A stretch of 64,000 nt of DNA. It comes from CAVTLG01 sp963735495 (GTDB taxonomy: Bacteria; Chloroflexota; Ktedonobacteria; Ktedonobacterales; Ktedonobacteraceae). Within the stretch, counting starts at the first letter, position 1, and the number at the start of each line of letters is the position of its first letter. A program made the position numbers and the translations under genes. The stretch is from NCBI GenBank assembly GCA_963735495.1, contig CAVTLG010000014.1, positions 1 to 64,000 of the forward strand, written 5' to 3'. Under the pieces are notes generated by a model, which worked only from the letters and a program-made list of their open reading frames with translations, was not told the DNA's origin and searched no databases. Shown piece after piece: positions 44,924-54,743 of this stretch.

Positions 44924-45961
44924 GTGAAAAGCCGTCTATTGTGTCTGCTTATGGGCGCTTTAACATTTTTCGCTCTCGTGGGTACGCAACTGTCAGGGAG
45001 TCCGGCACTGGCTTACGCATCTGTGACCGATAGCCAGCATCTGACTTACTATGGTGCCGATCTCAACAAGATGACGCTTGCCACTGGCATCAATTATCGC
45101 ACAGGTGCAATCGCTCCAGGTGGTCCCTGGCCGCAGTATGCCAGTAATTATTGCTTTACGGCTGTAGTGCAGGCCATAACAAATTACGTGGATTTGACCA
45201 AGGGTTTACCTATCCGTTATCCCACGGCCAGCGACGAGGGGCCGCTCTCGGGGAATCCAGCCGATGAGCAGGCCGGGCAGATTCTTTATGATATGGACAA
45301 CTATATGCTTCCGCCTGATGGCCCTCTACCAATTGAAGGGAGTGGTGCCAATCGCCGCCCATATGCCCTGTCCAATATTGCCTACGATTTCGGTGGCGAT
45401 CCGCGCACCCAATCATTTGGCACGGCCTACGAGTCACCCGATCACGAACCTTATCATGAGCACATCTTCCACAATGGGGCTGCAGCGGCAACGTTCGGTA
45501 TCGCGCAGGCTGTGGCCGAGTTTCGGCAACCAGTGATCGCACTGGTCAACCACGCGGAGCACTCGGTGCTCGTGGCAGGTGTGTGGGCTACCGGCAATCC
45601 TTTGACCGATCCCAATGCGCAGATTAAGGCACTGGCCGTTTACAATCCCTGGGATCAAAGCTGGGGCACCTATCTGAGCACAGGCAATTACGCCAGGGTT
45701 TCCTACAACGACTGGATTGGCGCAACCAATCTACCTAGCCCCTGGGGAGGCATCAATAGCTGGTTCGCCGAACCTTATTCGAGCAATGGAGTGCTTGATC
45801 CTGACCCCAGCATAGGTATCTACCAGGCCGGACCTGGAACAAGCAATCCAGATGCGACCCATTGGATTAATAATTACGTGATCATCCAGCGTGATGACAA
45901 CTATGGTGTGAGCGCCAACTACTCCTTTGATGAGTACAATCATATTATGCTGAAACCTTAG
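44924..45961 (+). CDS. Secreted C39-like cysteine peptidase family protein
   Basis: 345 residues. Signal peptide at 1-30 (LLMGALTFFALVGTQLSG, then ALA). The mature part has a Cys in ASNYCFTAVVQAITNYVD, a His in NHAEHSVLVAGVWATG and an Asn/Asp in AVYNPWDQSWGTY, in the order Cys-His-Asn of papain-like C39-type folds. Activity is likely but not certain. GTG start at 44924 with AAAGGA upstream. Followed by a strong hairpin, so it is monocistronic. Could process surface or competitor proteins. Confidence 0.7.
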   Translation: MKSRLLCLLMGALTFFALVGTQLSGSPALAYASVTDSQHLTYYGADLNKMTLATGINYRTGAIAPGGPWPQYASNYCFTAVVQAITNYVDLTKGLPIRYPTASDEGPLSGNPADEQAGQILYDMDNYMLPPDGPLPIEGSGANRRPYALSNIAYDFGGDPRTQSFGTAYESPDHEPYHEHIFHNGAAAATFGIAQAVAEFRQPVIALVNHAEHSVLVAGVWATGNPLTDPNAQIKALAVYNPWDQSWGTYLSTGNYARVSYNDWIGATNLPSPWGGINSWFAEPYSSNGVLDPDPSIGIYQAGPGTSNPDATHWINNYVIIQRDDNYGVSANYSFDEYNHIMLKP

Positions 45962-45991
45962 ACACAGCTATAGAGAAACGATACTTTAGCA

Positions 45992-46034
45992 CAGGCCGTA
46001 TTATGGATGAAGCAATGATCCACAATACGGCCTG
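45992..46034 (+). terminator. Hairpin after protease-like gene
   Basis: CAGGCCGTATT (45992-46002) pairs with AATACGGCCTG (46024-46034), extended inside by TGGAT/ATCCA. No T run. Confidence 0.6.
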
Positions 46035-46423
46035 CTGCATATAGAAGTTGGGAAGCAAATAGTGAACTCCCAAGTATTAATCGCAATCGTAAAAAGACTT
46101 AGCATAATCGCTAAAATAACAAAAAGCCTTTGTTTGGTAGAAAGATAGATGGTTAAAATACCGGGTGTTTCGCGCCAAAGTTGTGTATGAGCCTTTTATG
46201 CATCGAGCTAGCACCGGTTGTGGTCTGGACAGGCTTGAGAACTCCAAATAATCTGCTCTGTATTTGTTGTATGATACGCTAAAACTGATGTATTACAATA
46301 CTTTATAGAGGCGAGGCTGAATGCATATGGGTATGAATTACCCCTTGCAGTGGAGGGCTTCGTCGTATAGATGAACTGGAAAATGTTCGTCTGCTCGTTT
46401 CAGTGCCGGAGAAAGGCGTGTAT
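46035..46423. other. Intergenic region
   Basis: No gene supported; AT-rich, carries the promoter region of the MMPL gene. Confidence 0.35.
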
Positions 46424-48736
46424 ATGTTCTACCGTTTGGGCCAGATCGCCGTCCGTTATCGCTGGTGGATCGTGGGTTTTTGGATGCTTGCAGCTATCAT
46501 CGCGTTACCTTTTGCACCGCAGGCCAGCCAGGTATTGCAGGCTGGCGGCTTTACGAGTCCCGATGCTCAATCGCAACGTGCCATTGATGTGCTGACACAA
46601 AAGCTGCATCTCAACACGAATATAGTACAAATTATCTTTACCAGTCAACGTTATACCGCTGATGATCCAGCATTTGTGCAGGAAAGCCAGCAAGCTTTAG
46701 CGCAGCTCCAGCATTGGTCCGAGGTCAGCCAAATCATCACATTTGTCGATAACCCGCGCCAGATCTCACTTGATCATCATGCAGCCTACATTAACGTGCT
46801 GTTGAAATCTGATCCAACCACTGCGGCTGCCCTGGTACCTGAGCTGAAGCGGCGTCTACGCACTGAACCTGACTTACAGGCCAGTGTTGGTGGTAGTGCC
46901 GTCTTTTACGCGGATATCCAGACGGTCAGTGAGAATGACCTGCGCCGCGCAGAGATACTGGCGTTCCCTTTTGCCATCATCGCACTACTCTTTGTCTTCC
47001 GTTCGGTGATAGCTGCCATCCTGCCGACGATTGTGGGTGGCTGTGCGGTAGTCGTCACGCTCGCGTTAATCTTTGGGCTGGGCCATATTACGCCGCTCTC
47101 GATTTTTGTGCTCAATATTACCACATTATTTGGTCTGGGACTGGGTGTAGACTACTCGCTCTTCGTTGTGAGTCGTTTCCGTGAAGAGCTCAGGCGTGGC
47201 CGGGCTATCGAAGAGGCTGTAGCGGTGACGGTGGCGACGGCGGGACGAGCCGTAACCTTTTCCGGTCTCACCGTTTCGATTGGACTCTTTGGGCTGACTT
47301 TTTTCAGCATTAACATGTTGCACTCGGTTGGTCTGGGCGGTATCCTGGTCGTTGTGCTGGCCGTTGCCGCCGCGTTGACCTTGCTACCGGCCTTGCTGAC
47401 CATTCTCGGCTTGCGCATCAATGCCTTGCCTGTACGTATACCTCGCTTAAGGAGACGCCCCGCCGCGACTGCTGTACGGGAGGAGACGGAGCATGGTTTT
47501 TGGTATCAGCTTTCGCATGTGGTGATGCGCTATCCGTTGCGCGTATTTTTTCCGGTCCTACTGCTGTTAATTGGTTTTGGCGCGCCCTTTCTCGGTGTGC
47601 GTTTCTCGGCTCCTGACGCCTCGATTCTGCCAAAGAGCGTACCATCGCGTGCGGCCTATGATCTGCTGGAGCAGCGTTTTAACCAGCCTGAAACCACACC
47701 TATTCTGCTGGCGGTGCAAACGCAGGGCAACGTGCTCGCGCCGAGTAACATCACCAACCTCTACAACTATGTGCAGCGTATAGAAGCCGATCCAGATGTG
47801 GCGCGTGTGGATAGCATCGTCAGCGCCGATCCGCGCTTCACCCTGGCCCAATATCAACTACTCTACGCTCACCCGCAGTTGATTGCTGACCCTTATGTGT
47901 CGGCCTTATTAACATCGTCGGTATCAGGCAACACCATGTTCGTGGAGGTGATCAGTAAATACACCATGTCTGATCCACGCTCGCAGACATTGGTACAGAC
48001 CATCCGCAATACAGCGCCAGGTCATGGTATCAGCGTGCTTGTAGATGGTGGTACTGCCGCTGACATCGATTATGTCAGCTCGCTCTACACGGATTTTCCC
48101 ATCGCCATCCTGGTTATCGCGCTCACCACCTATCTCGTGTTGTTCCTGCTCTTCCGTTCGGTGGTATTGCCGTTGAAAGCTATCGTCATGAATACGCTAT
48201 CGATCCTGGCGAGCTATGGTGCACTGGTCGTCATCTTTCAGGATGGTTTTTTGCACCAGGTGCTTGGTTTCTCGCCGCTGGGCTTTGTGGAGGCATCCAG
48301 TCCTATTCTGCTTTTCTGTACGCTGTTTGGACTCTCGATGGACTACGAGGTGTTCCTGCTCTCGCGTATACAGGAGGCTTTCTGGCAGACGGGCGATAAT
48401 ACGCACGCGGTTGCGCTAGGTTTGCAGCGCAGTGGTGGTATTATCACCAGTGCGGCTGCGATTGTGATCGTGGTGAGCGCCTGTTTTGCCACGGCTGACA
48501 TGATCCTGGTCAAGGCGCTGGGACTGGGCATGGCGCTCGCGGTGCTCATCGATGCGACCTTAGTGCGTGGCTTACTGGTGCCTGCTACTATGCGCCTGCT
48601 GGGTAATTTGAACTGGTGGGTGCCCTTCGCTGGTGTGCAACGCAAGCCGCCCGCGCTCATGGAGTTTCTGGAACCGCCAGAGCATGCTGAGTCCTTAGCT
48701 ACGCCAGTTGATGAGCAGATAGGGGGCAAGCGATGA
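46424..48736 (+). CDS. MMPL family RND-type transporter
   Basis: 770 residues with two MMPL repeats. Each has one helix, an extracytoplasmic domain, then five helices (for example FAIIALLFVFRSVIAAILP, GLGLGVDYSLFVVSRFREEL and GLSMDYEVFLLSRIQEAFW with the Asp-Tyr proton-relay motif). MMPL proteins export lipids or drugs with proton energy. ATG 46424 follows GAAAGG; an upstream in-frame GTG (46403) is less likely. Its TGA overlaps the ATG of the lipoprotein gene (ATGA), so the two are coupled. Confidence 0.9.
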   Translation: MFYRLGQIAVRYRWWIVGFWMLAAIIALPFAPQASQVLQAGGFTSPDAQSQRAIDVLTQKLHLNTNIVQIIFTSQRYTADDPAFVQESQQALAQLQHWSEVSQIITFVDNPRQISLDHHAAYINVLLKSDPTTAAALVPELKRRLRTEPDLQASVGGSAVFYADIQTVSENDLRRAEILAFPFAIIALLFVFRSVIAAILPTIVGGCAVVVTLALIFGLGHITPLSIFVLNITTLFGLGLGVDYSLFVVSRFREELRRGRAIEEAVAVTVATAGRAVTFSGLTVSIGLFGLTFFSINMLHSVGLGGILVVVLAVAAALTLLPALLTILGLRINALPVRIPRLRRRPAATAVREETEHGFWYQLSHVVMRYPLRVFFPVLLLLIGFGAPFLGVRFSAPDASILPKSVPSRAAYDLLEQRFNQPETTPILLAVQTQGNVLAPSNITNLYNYVQRIEADPDVARVDSIVSADPRFTLAQYQLLYAHPQLIADPYVSALLTSSVSGNTMFVEVISKYTMSDPRSQTLVQTIRNTAPGHGISVLVDGGTAADIDYVSSLYTDFPIAILVIALTTYLVLFLLFRSVVLPLKAIVMNTLSILASYGALVVIFQDGFLHQVLGFSPLGFVEASSPILLFCTLFGLSMDYEVFLLSRIQEAFWQTGDNTHAVALGLQRSGGIITSAAAIVIVVSACFATADMILVKALGLGMALAVLIDATLVRGLLVPATMRLLGNLNWWVPFAGVQRKPPALMEFLEPPEHAESLATPVDEQIGGKR

Positions 48737-49861
48737 AGCAACGATTGCGGCGTAGATCATGGCTGTTTTTTCTCGCTGGACTCTTCTGTGTGCTCTTCTC
48801 TGCTTGTACATCGCCCGGCATTACCTCTACGACGGCGCAATTGCCGCTGGTGACGCCAACGCCGCAGCCGACGCTGGCACCGGTACATTTTCCACAGGAC
48901 GAGGGCGCGCATGACGATCTCACCGAGTGGTGGTATTATACCGGCCATCTTAGCGCAACAGATGCTGCTGGCAATCAGCACAACTATGGCTTCGAATTCG
49001 TCATCTTCCAGGTGCTGCGTAGTGACTTGCCGCCTGTCTACGCAGCGCATTTTGCCATCAGCGACATCACGCGTGGCGAGTTCCATTATGCTCAGCGTCG
49101 TGTCACCGCCATCTCAACGCCCATTCCCAACGGCACCTCGACTACAGGCATTGACGAACTGATCGGAGACTGGTCTATGCGCGGCTTAAACGGGCAGGAT
49201 CACCTGATCGCTGCTATGCAGAACTATGCCATCAACCTGAATTTGACGGGACTCAAGCCCGCCGTTTTACATAAAGACGGGAGTAGTGGGACGCCTGGCT
49301 TGATCAGTGAGGGCCTGGATGGCTTCTCCTATTACTACTTCGCGCACGCGTATGTCCGTGACCGGTACCATACGCGATCATAACCAGCCATTGCGCGTGA
49401 CAGGTCTGGCCTGGATGGATCATCAGTGGGGGAATTTCCTCTTACTTGGTGCTGGAGGATGGGATTGGTATAGCATCCAGTTGAACAACAACACGGAAAT
49501 GATGATTTATGTGATCCGTAACGCGGCAGGTGCTGTGGTTGCAACGGATGCAGAGTACATCGATGCTGCTGCCAATGATGCTATCGTCCAGCCAGCCTCC
49601 TTGCACATTACGGTACTGGACACATGGACCAGCCCGACGACCGGTATTACATACCCGTCTGGTTGGCATCTGACGATCAAGACGCGGCAGGTGCAGGCCG
49701 CATTGACGCTTACTCCGCTGCTGAAGGATCAGGAACTGGTCGCCTACGCGTCGACCGGTGATGTCTATTGGGAAGGCGCGGTCAGCATCCAGGGCCAGAG
49801 TAACGGCAAATCCATCGCTGGACAGGGCTACGTTGAATTGACCGGTTATACTAAACGTTAG
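48733..49861 (+). pseudogene. Lipocalin-like (CrtC/AttH type) lipoprotein, frameshifted
   Basis: Predicted lipoprotein: hydrophobic start and lipobox FSAC near residue 25, a Thr/Pro spacer, then the AttH/CrtC-like secreted lipocalin domain with HDDLTEWWYYTGHL, AHFAISDI and later GLAWMDHQWGNF, GWDWYSIQL, GWHLTIKTR. The frame breaks after GFSYYY; removing one T at 49339-49340 joins it to the frame ending at 49861, giving about 375 residues. Starts inside the MMPL stop (ATGA). The pair may handle a lipid or polyketide at the cell surface. Break may be real or a sequencing error. Confidence 0.85.
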
Positions 49862-49883
49862 AGACATCAAGGAAACAGCACAC

Positions 49884-50131
49884 GGGTAGGGGCGTGTCCT
49901 TGTGACCGCCTGAGCGTCTCCTTCCATTGGGTGACAAGCGGGTAGGGGCGTGTCCAGGCGACCGCCTGAGCGTCTCCTTCCATTGGGTGACAAGCGGGTA
50001 GGGGCGTGTCCAGGCGACCGCCTGAGCGTCTCCTTCCATTGGGTGACAAGCGGGTAGGGGCGTGTCCAGGCGACCGCCCTGGGAGCCATGATGCAAGTGA
50101 GCAGGGCGCACGCAAGGTGACGCCCCTACCC
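49884..50131. repeat. Palindromic repeat copy 5 with 56-bp tandem expansion
   Basis: The half-unit beginning GGGTAGGGGCGTGTCC and ending CCATTGGGTGACAAGC occurs at 49884, 49940 and 49996 (56 bases apart, nearly identical). A fourth start at 50052 runs into the complete palindrome ending ACGCCCCTACCC at 50131. Tandem growth of one arm of the dispersed repeat. Confidence 0.9.
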
Positions 50132-50459
50132 GTTCGAACCGATACATTTGTTAGAGGGGTAGATTTATCGTGCCTGTTATACGTTTTATGCATCTTAAGC
50201 TCTTGGATTCTATGGCCGCGTTTTGAGAGGAAATCTGGATAAGGGGAAAGATGTAGAACAGATCAGCTAGTTCAAAGCAGCAGATATGTGTTATACTATG
50301 GAGGACGCGACCCCATGCAACGAAGCGTTTTTGAGAATGCAACGCGTCGACCGTTCTGAGTAGGTGAGGTGTGACCGACGGGAGGAAGTCACGAAGGATC
50401 TTGCCGATCTGACCACCACTTAAAGTATATCCCCGTACTGATTCACAGTGAAAGGAAAC

Positions 50460-51668
50460 ATGACCAGAGATTTCAATAAGCAACAGCGAGATGATGCGCG
50501 CCCGCCATTTCGCAACACATCCTCCAACAGATACGGAGAAGAGCGCTCACCACATCCATCTCGACCACGCCTCAACCGCGAAATGGTTGATCGCGCCTGG
50601 GAGAATGGAGCACCACGAGCGCATGCGGACTATCATCCCCGCACTACTAACGGACAGGCCCCACGGAACAACTGGCGCAACAACCAGAATGCACAGTCCT
50701 CCTCGTATAATGGCACTGGTAACTATCGGGGCAATAGCAATCGTCCGGGCCAGAGAAATAACTTTCAGCAGGATGCCAACCGTCCGTACAACGGCAATCA
50801 GGGACCACGTTCTCGGTCGTATGATGCAAATAACCGCTATAATGCGGACGATCAACGTTTCGGCAACCGTCGTGGCTACAATGATGAGCCATATAGATCA
50901 GGAGGGCGGCCAGGGTACGATAATAGGGCACAAGGCTCCAGGGAGCCATTTCGTCCTCAGGGAAACAGCCGTCCTGGCTTTAATAATAGGGCAGAGCCAC
51001 AAGGGCGTGGACAAGGTTATGGGCGCAACACCTATAATGGACGCGGGCCAGAGCGCGATAATGGTTATCGCACTGGTGGATTTAATGGGCAAAGATCGTC
51101 CTATGATGATCAGCGACCACCCTATCGACCAAATCCGCGTGAGCAGAGTCGGCCCTGGGTACAGCGCGAGCAGCGTGAAGCCAGGAGCGCTCAAGAGTAC
51201 AATGAACAATACGAAGGTGACTATGAGCACTTCGGTGGCCAGGATACGCCACGGCAAGAGCGCAACCAGCCGCGAGGTCCTTACCAGGAGCGTCCGCGCA
51301 CCTTCAATCAAGCAGAGAACCCACCACCACGGCATGTCACGCCACTACCAGACGGTCGTGTTCTCAAAGGTCCTCGGACAGTGCAACGCAAAGATGCACA
51401 GTTCTGGACCGAAATTGCCGGGGATGCAGATGCGCTCGTGGAACAGGTGCACGTCCCTGACGGAGAGGTTGAAAAGAGCAACCAGCCTGTAGAACCGGAA
51501 CAGCTCTTGGAGACGGGCGAGCAAGATGTCCCAGTTGAAACCGATGTTCCGCGTAAACCAGCCAGGCGCAGTCCCAGTACTGCACGCCCTAAAAAGGCCG
51601 AAGGCAAAAAGCCGCGCAGCACTGGCCCGAAGCCGTCGCAGCGTGGTTACAAATGGCCTGCGCCATAA
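50460..51668 (+). CDS. Disordered Arg/Gly/Asn/Gln-rich protein
   Basis: 402 residues with almost no hydrophobic core. Residues 20-270 are rich in Arg, Gly, Asn, Gln, Tyr and Pro with many RG, GNN and YR pairs, like RNA-binding low-complexity proteins that phase-separate. A short ordered stretch follows near 290-345 (RHVTPLPDGRVLKGPRTVQRKDAQFWTEI...DALVEQVHV), then a Lys/Pro/Ser-rich basic tail. ATG 50460 comes after AAAGGAAAC; the in-frame GTG 12 bases earlier is less likely. No partner gene next to it. Nucleic-acid binding is inferred only from composition. Confidence 0.75.
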   Translation: MTRDFNKQQRDDARPPFRNTSSNRYGEERSPHPSRPRLNREMVDRAWENGAPRAHADYHPRTTNGQAPRNNWRNNQNAQSSSYNGTGNYRGNSNRPGQRNNFQQDANRPYNGNQGPRSRSYDANNRYNADDQRFGNRRGYNDEPYRSGGRPGYDNRAQGSREPFRPQGNSRPGFNNRAEPQGRGQGYGRNTYNGRGPERDNGYRTGGFNGQRSSYDDQRPPYRPNPREQSRPWVQREQREARSAQEYNEQYEGDYEHFGGQDTPRQERNQPRGPYQERPRTFNQAENPPPRHVTPLPDGRVLKGPRTVQRKDAQFWTEIAGDADALVEQVHVPDGEVEKSNQPVEPEQLLETGEQDVPVETDVPRKPARRSPSTARPKKAEGKKPRSTGPKPSQRGYKWPAP

Positions 51669-51808
51669 GTACCTTTGCGCACGAAAGCAAAATGTGTCCA
51701 GTTTTTACAACTGGGCACATTTTGTGAATGATTGGACTTTGTGGCTATCCGGGTTGGACTTGAATAATCACGTATAAACAACGATTACGCCAGGTGGAGT
51801 GGCTTACC

Positions 51809-52752
51809 ATGTCTTATCCCAGTTACCTTAATCTTTATGAAACAGGCGAGTTAGCGGAGCGTGCGGCAGCCGCCTGGGAGGTCTTACGCAGTTGCACGAT
51901 CTGCCCACAAAATTGCCGCTGCAACCGTATCGCAGGAAAAACGGGCGTCTGTCACTCGGGTACGGAAGCGATTGTGGCGTCCTGGAATGTCCACCGCCGC
52001 GAGGAGCCACCTATCAGTGGTATGCGAGGGGCAGGCACGATTTTTTTCGGCTATTGCCAGGCGCGTTGTACCTATTGCCAGAACTTTTCGCTGAGCCAGG
52101 GTGGTTTAGGGCATCGTGTGGGACCAGAGCGCTTAGCGGATATGATGCTCTACTTGCAGAAGAAACGCTGCCATAATCTGGACCTGGTTACACCAACCCA
52201 CTTTGTGCCACAGATTCTCGCCGCGCTCGTGGTCGCCTGCGGCAAAGGTTTGACGTTGCCCCTCGTCTACAACTGCGCGGGCTATGAGAATCTTGAGACA
52301 TTAGCATTATTGGATGGCGTCGTCGATATCTACCTGCCCGATGCCAAATATTCTGACAGCAAAAATGCGCTACGCACGTCCAAGATGCCGAAGTATGTGG
52401 AGTATAATCAGGCCACATTGCGCGAGATGTATCGCCAGGTCGGGCCGCTGCAATTAGACGACGAGGGCATTGCCCGCCGGGGCTCCTGATTCGCCACCTC
52501 GTCATGCCAGAAGATGTCTCCGGGACACGTGAGGTCCTGCGTTGGATCGCCGAAACGCTGGGTCCTGACACGCCGATCAGTCTCATGGACCAATATTTCC
52601 CGGCCTGGAAAGCTGTGAATGATCCCGTCTTAAATCGGCGTTTGAGCTGGTCGGAGTATAGCAAGGCCCTTGATGCGCTGGATGAATTCAATCTTAGCGC
52701 AGGGTACGTGCAAGAGGACCTGATCGAGGTGGATACAACATCTGATGTATAG
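51809..52752 (+). pseudogene. Radical SAM protein (PflA-like), frameshifted
   Basis: Radical SAM enzyme related to pyruvate-formate-lyase activases of the COG1313 type. CTICPQNCRCNRIAGKTGVCHSG precedes the iron-sulfur motif CQARCTYCQN (CxxxCxxC), then GTI, THFVPQIL and LPLVYNCAGYE. The frame stops at 52489 after GIARRGS, while the continuation LLIRHLVMPEDVSGTREVLRWI... runs in another frame to 52752. One G missing from GGGG at 52479-52482 explains it; the repaired protein is about 314 residues. ATG 51809 has AGGTGGAG upstream. Target protein unknown. Confidence 0.85.
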
Positions 52753-52832
52753 TGACTGGCATATAATAGATAGAAAATGCCTCTCATGGCTGCTTTATGA
52801 TTGTGCACATCAACTCTATCTATGTGTGGATA

Positions 52833-52925
52833 ATGGACCGGGAGCGTTATAATTTGTATTGGAGGGAGATAGCACGTCACCACGAGCAATGGTATGCGGA
52901 TCTGACAGATGGAGTCAATCTTTGA
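52833..52925 (+). CDS. Possible 30-residue ORF
   Basis: MDRERYNLYWREIARHHEQWYADLTDGVNL followed by TGA; charged amphipathic helix. No clear ribosome site. It may be a small protein or the tail of a lost gene. Confidence 0.3.
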   Translation: MDRERYNLYWREIARHHEQWYADLTDGVNL

Positions 52926-52979
52926 CCCTACCTGGTGGTGCCTGGACACGTGCCAGAAGACATGCGCATGGAGAATTCT

Positions 52980-53969
52980 ATGAATACTACGGCCACGTTG
53001 AGCCGCCTTTTTGCTGGTATCCAACCGGACCTTGAGCAGGTAGATACCATTTTCCAGGAGCGAGCGACTTCTGGGCTGCCTATCCTTAACTCTGCATCAA
53101 TGCATGCCCTTGGATCACCGGGGAAGCGCCTGAGGACCGCGATTACCCTGCTATCCGGCAAGCTGAATACCTATCATCGAGAGAAGCTTTTGCTGCTGAG
53201 TGTCGCGTTTGAAATGTTGCATTTATCAACACTTGTGCATGATGACATTATCGACGAAGCGAGCACGCGGCGCGGCAATCCCACGGTGAATGCATTGTGG
53301 GGCGATAAGATCGCCATTCTACTCGGCGATTATTATTTTGCGAAAACAGCCGGTCTCATTGCCGATGTTGAAGATAGCCGTATTGATCATCTCTTCTCCG
53401 ACACGGTCGCCATGGTCTGTGAAGGGACGATCATGGAAATGATGACGGCTGGACATGTGGATCTTACCGTAGAAAACTATTACGAAAAGATTCAACGCAA
53501 GACGGCTTGTCTCATCGCAGCCTGCTCAAAAGGTGGAGCTATCGTCAGCCAGGCGTCTCCCGCAGAAATCGAGGTCCTCTATACCTATGGTATGAATTTA
53601 GGCATTGCCTTCCAGATTATCGACGATATATTGGATTATACAGAAGATCAATCAACGATTGGCAAACCTGCCGGCAATGATCTCCGTCAGGGGATGATCA
53701 CGCTGCCCCTGATCTACGCGTTACAAGATACGTCCATGAACGGGCATCAACAGAAGATCCAACGTCTGCTCAACGGGGACGTGCGCGACGAAGCAGATAT
53801 ACGTGAAATAGTCGAGCGGGTAACGCATAGTTATGGCATCGAGCAGTCCCTGGCGGATGCGCAGCGTTACGCGGAGAAGGCAAGAGCGGCCATTCGTACT
53901 TTTCCAGTGTCAGCAGACCGCGCAGTGCTGGATGAACTGATTGACTTCGTGGTCAGGCGGAAACGGTAA
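52980..53969 (+). CDS. Polyprenyl diphosphate synthase
   Basis: Trans-prenyltransferase that lengthens isoprenoid diphosphates, about 329 residues. First aspartate-rich motif LVHDDIIDEASTRRG, second IIDDILDYTED, plus GKRLRTAITLL and GLIADV. Residues next to the first motif are bulky, fitting a medium-length product for a quinone side chain. ATG 52980 chosen because GGAG lies 6 bases upstream; longer in-frame starts at 52935-52968 are possible. It precedes menG by 7 bases, so the operon makes the menaquinone tail and the last methylation. Confidence 0.92.
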   Translation: MNTTATLSRLFAGIQPDLEQVDTIFQERATSGLPILNSASMHALGSPGKRLRTAITLLSGKLNTYHREKLLLLSVAFEMLHLSTLVHDDIIDEASTRRGNPTVNALWGDKIAILLGDYYFAKTAGLIADVEDSRIDHLFSDTVAMVCEGTIMEMMTAGHVDLTVENYYEKIQRKTACLIAACSKGGAIVSQASPAEIEVLYTYGMNLGIAFQIIDDILDYTEDQSTIGKPAGNDLRQGMITLPLIYALQDTSMNGHQQKIQRLLNGDVRDEADIREIVERVTHSYGIEQSLADAQRYAEKARAAIRTFPVSADRAVLDELIDFVVRRKR

Positions 53970-53976
53970 GAGCTGT

Positions 53977-54720
53977 ATGAGCGCAAAGATATCACTAGAA
54001 GAAAAATTTCGTGAGACAGGGGGCAAACGTCCCTATGTGCAACGTCTCTTTGGACGCATCGCGCGCGTTTATGATCTGATGAACGCGCTGATGAGCTTCG
54101 GGTTAGACCGCTACTGGCGCGCGCGCGCCGCGCGCTATCTGGCGTTGGGCACAGGCGAAACAGGATTGGACCTGGGTGCGGGTACCGCTGATCTCTCGAT
54201 TGCCGTCATCCGGCGCTCCGGTCCGGGTACACACATGCTTGGCATGGATATTACGCCAGAGATGCTCGCTGTCGGTCGCCGTAAGGTTGCACAGCTAGGG
54301 CTACAGGATTGTATCGAGCTGCGCGTTGGCGACGCTGAAAACATTGATCTGCCTGATAATAGCGTTGATGGTTGCTGCTCGGCATTTACGGTACGTAATC
54401 TCACCAATCTGCCACGAGGTTTTCAGGAGATGCTGCGCGTCGTGCGCCCGGGAGGTCGCGTGGTCTGCCTGGAGATCAGCCATCCCCCAGGCAGGATCTT
54501 TGGAGCGCTGTTTTACTTCTACTTCTATAAGCTGGCTCCGCTGTTTGGTACAATTATCGGGAAGGCGTTTGAAGAATATAACTATCTGCCGCACTCGCTT
54601 ACCACATTTCCCAATGCTCCTGCTTTGCAAAAGATCATGCAGGAGGCTGGCTGGAGCGATGTGCGCTACTATTATCTGAATCGCGGAATCGTGGCACTGC
54701 ACGTGGGCACGAAGCGTTGA
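53977..54720 (+). CDS. menG: Demethylmenaquinone methyltransferase
   Basis: Class I SAM methyltransferase of the UbiE/MenG family, 247 residues. Motifs: VQRLFGRIARVYDLMNALMSFGLDRYWR, SAM loop LDLGAGTADLSI, FTVRNLTN, and EEYNYLPHSLTTFP, all typical. It methylates demethylmenaquinone as the final step of menaquinone synthesis, or the matching step of ubiquinone; the Chloroflexota-type setting favours menaquinone. Follows the prenyl synthase gene. Confidence 0.94.
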   Translation: MSAKISLEEKFRETGGKRPYVQRLFGRIARVYDLMNALMSFGLDRYWRARAARYLALGTGETGLDLGAGTADLSIAVIRRSGPGTHMLGMDITPEMLAVGRRKVAQLGLQDCIELRVGDAENIDLPDNSVDGCCSAFTVRNLTNLPRGFQEMLRVVRPGGRVVCLEISHPPGRIFGALFYFYFYKLAPLFGTIIGKAFEEYNYLPHSLTTFPNAPALQKIMQEAGWSDVRYYYLNRGIVALHVGTKR

Positions 54721-54743
54721 AAATAGCCATCCTTCGTGCAGGT

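Noticed and set aside
49884..50131. CRISPR-like tandem repeats
   Set aside because: The 56-base units are nearly identical throughout, with no unique spacers, and they are arms of the dispersed palindromic element.
49442..50193. Several minus-strand ORFs rich in Thr/Arg/Pro
   Set aside because: They arise from the tandem palindromic repeat and the antisense of the lipoprotein gene; no start signals or protein-like features.
50491..51492. 333-residue plus-strand ORF inside the RG-rich gene
   Set aside because: Alternate frame of a low-complexity gene; the frame from 50460 has the ribosome site and ends with an ordered, protein-like segment.
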